From assembly GCF_027889715.1 (NCBI RefSeq), contig NZ_JAPJZH010000004.1, positions 310,001 through 374,000 on the forward strand: a stretch of 64,000 nucleotides of DNA, in the 5' to 3' direction. A program made the translations under genes and the position numbers. The first letter of the stretch is position 1. Each line of letters starts with the position of its first letter. Source of the DNA: Allohoeflea poritis (GTDB lineage: Bacteria > Pseudomonadota > Alphaproteobacteria > Rhizobiales > Rhizobiaceae). Shown one piece after another: positions 63,684-64,000 of the stretch. The notes beneath the pieces are model-generated. The model was not told the DNA's origin and did not search any database. It saw nothing but the letters and a program-made list of their open reading frames with translations.

Positions 63684-64000
63684 TTGAGCCGACTGAGCAC
63701 GAAAATAAGGGCCCTGCAACGGGCGATCGCCAATTTTGGCGCCAGCGCCAGAGACGCCAGCGCCATTTTTTCGGCACTGAACAGCCACAACGGCGCCCAA
63801 GGTGCGTTTGCCACCCGGTACATTCACCGTCATGTCTCCGAGGCGGTCAGTGACGTTCAACACTCCCGATCCCAGTATTTGCAGGATCTGTTTGTGCTGG
63901 CGGAACTGAACATGAAACGTGGGGGTTATTTTGTCGAATTCGGCGCGACAGACGGTATCGAGATAAGCAACACGTATCTGCTGGAGACCCGTTATGGCTG
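63684..64000 (+). CDS. FkbM-family methyltransferase, 3' end cut by window edge
   Basis: The frame is open from 63654 to the end of the window with no stop. About 105 residues are visible. They end with SQYLQDLFVLAELNMKRGGYFVEFGATDGIEISNTYLLE, in which the YFVEFGATDG stretch is the SAM-binding start of FkbM-type methyltransferases and the SQYxQDLF part the usual lead-in. A TTG at 63684, with AGG 9 nt upstream, is the best start; no ATG or GTG precedes the domain. It lies 30 bp after the exporter gene. Too short for firm function. Confidence 0.7.
   Translation, partial: MSRLSTKIRALQRAIANFGASARDASAIFSALNSHNGAQGAFATRYIHRHVSEAVSDVQHSRSQYLQDLFVLAELNMKRGGYFVEFGATDGIEISNTYLLETRYG

Overview
The window reads as a high-GC chromosome segment of an alphaproteobacterium of the order Hyphomicrobiales (Rhizobiales). 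The evidence is gene content and order: hemC-hemD-mitofilin-hemY divergent from tsaD-gpsA, glnK-amtB under sigma54-type promoters, ftsK-lolA-xthA followed by a cNMP-binding protein and a CenR/OtpR-type regulator, a UbiH-type hydroxylase, and a Trm112-like protein. The genus cannot be fixed from the sequence alone. Most of the window is ordinary core genome with dense coding and many 1-4 nt start/stop overlaps.

Layout: 0-3 kb holds the 3' end of a universal stress gene, a sulfatase, a tiny membrane protein and a Cys-rich-repeat secreted protein. 3.2-6.8 kb is an AT-richer island with a MerR-like regulator divergent from a two-gene unit: a small unknown protein and an 831-aa protein that joins a SAMHD1-like HD domain to what looks like a C-terminal PD-(D/E)xK nuclease motif. 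A decayed tRNA-like sequence lies next to it at about 6.9 kb. 7-13.4 kb is a peptide-type ABC importer: Xre-cupin regulator, binding protein and GAF gene on the minus strand, and two permeases and two ATPases on the plus strand. 13.4-17 kb is a second accessory stretch (FkbM methyltransferase, polytopic protein, HEPN-like protein) ending at the 3' end of a tRNA-Gly(GCC).

17-27.7 kb carries prolyl-tRNA editing, thioredoxin/CnoX, Lon-N-like and Trm112 genes, a GST, an orphan Cys-rich ArsR, a TetR-HlyD-ABC efflux operon with a perfect palindromic operator, a ubiquinone hydroxylase and tesB. 27.8-31.2 kb is nitrogen sensing and uptake: glnK-amtB and a second amt, each with its own sigma54-like promoter. 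31.3-41.6 kb has ftsK, lolA, xthA, a cNMP protein, a CenR-type regulator divergent from an L,D-transpeptidase, several small genes, gpsA and tsaD. 41.6-48.2 kb is the haem block plus TerB and amidotransferase genes. 48-64 kb has MFS, YggT/DUF167, a BlaI plus M56-M23 fusion pair, ppa, typA, a globin-coupled chemoreceptor, vapBC, an M3 oligopeptidase, argG, LysE and the 5' end of a second FkbM-type gene cut by the window edge.

The best candidate for an undescribed system is the 3.2-6.8 kb HD/PD-(D/E)xK unit with its own regulator. Second is the tRNA-Gly-linked HEPN plus membrane-protein stretch at 14.4-16.5 kb. Both readings rest on motifs seen by eye and on context; no search was run.
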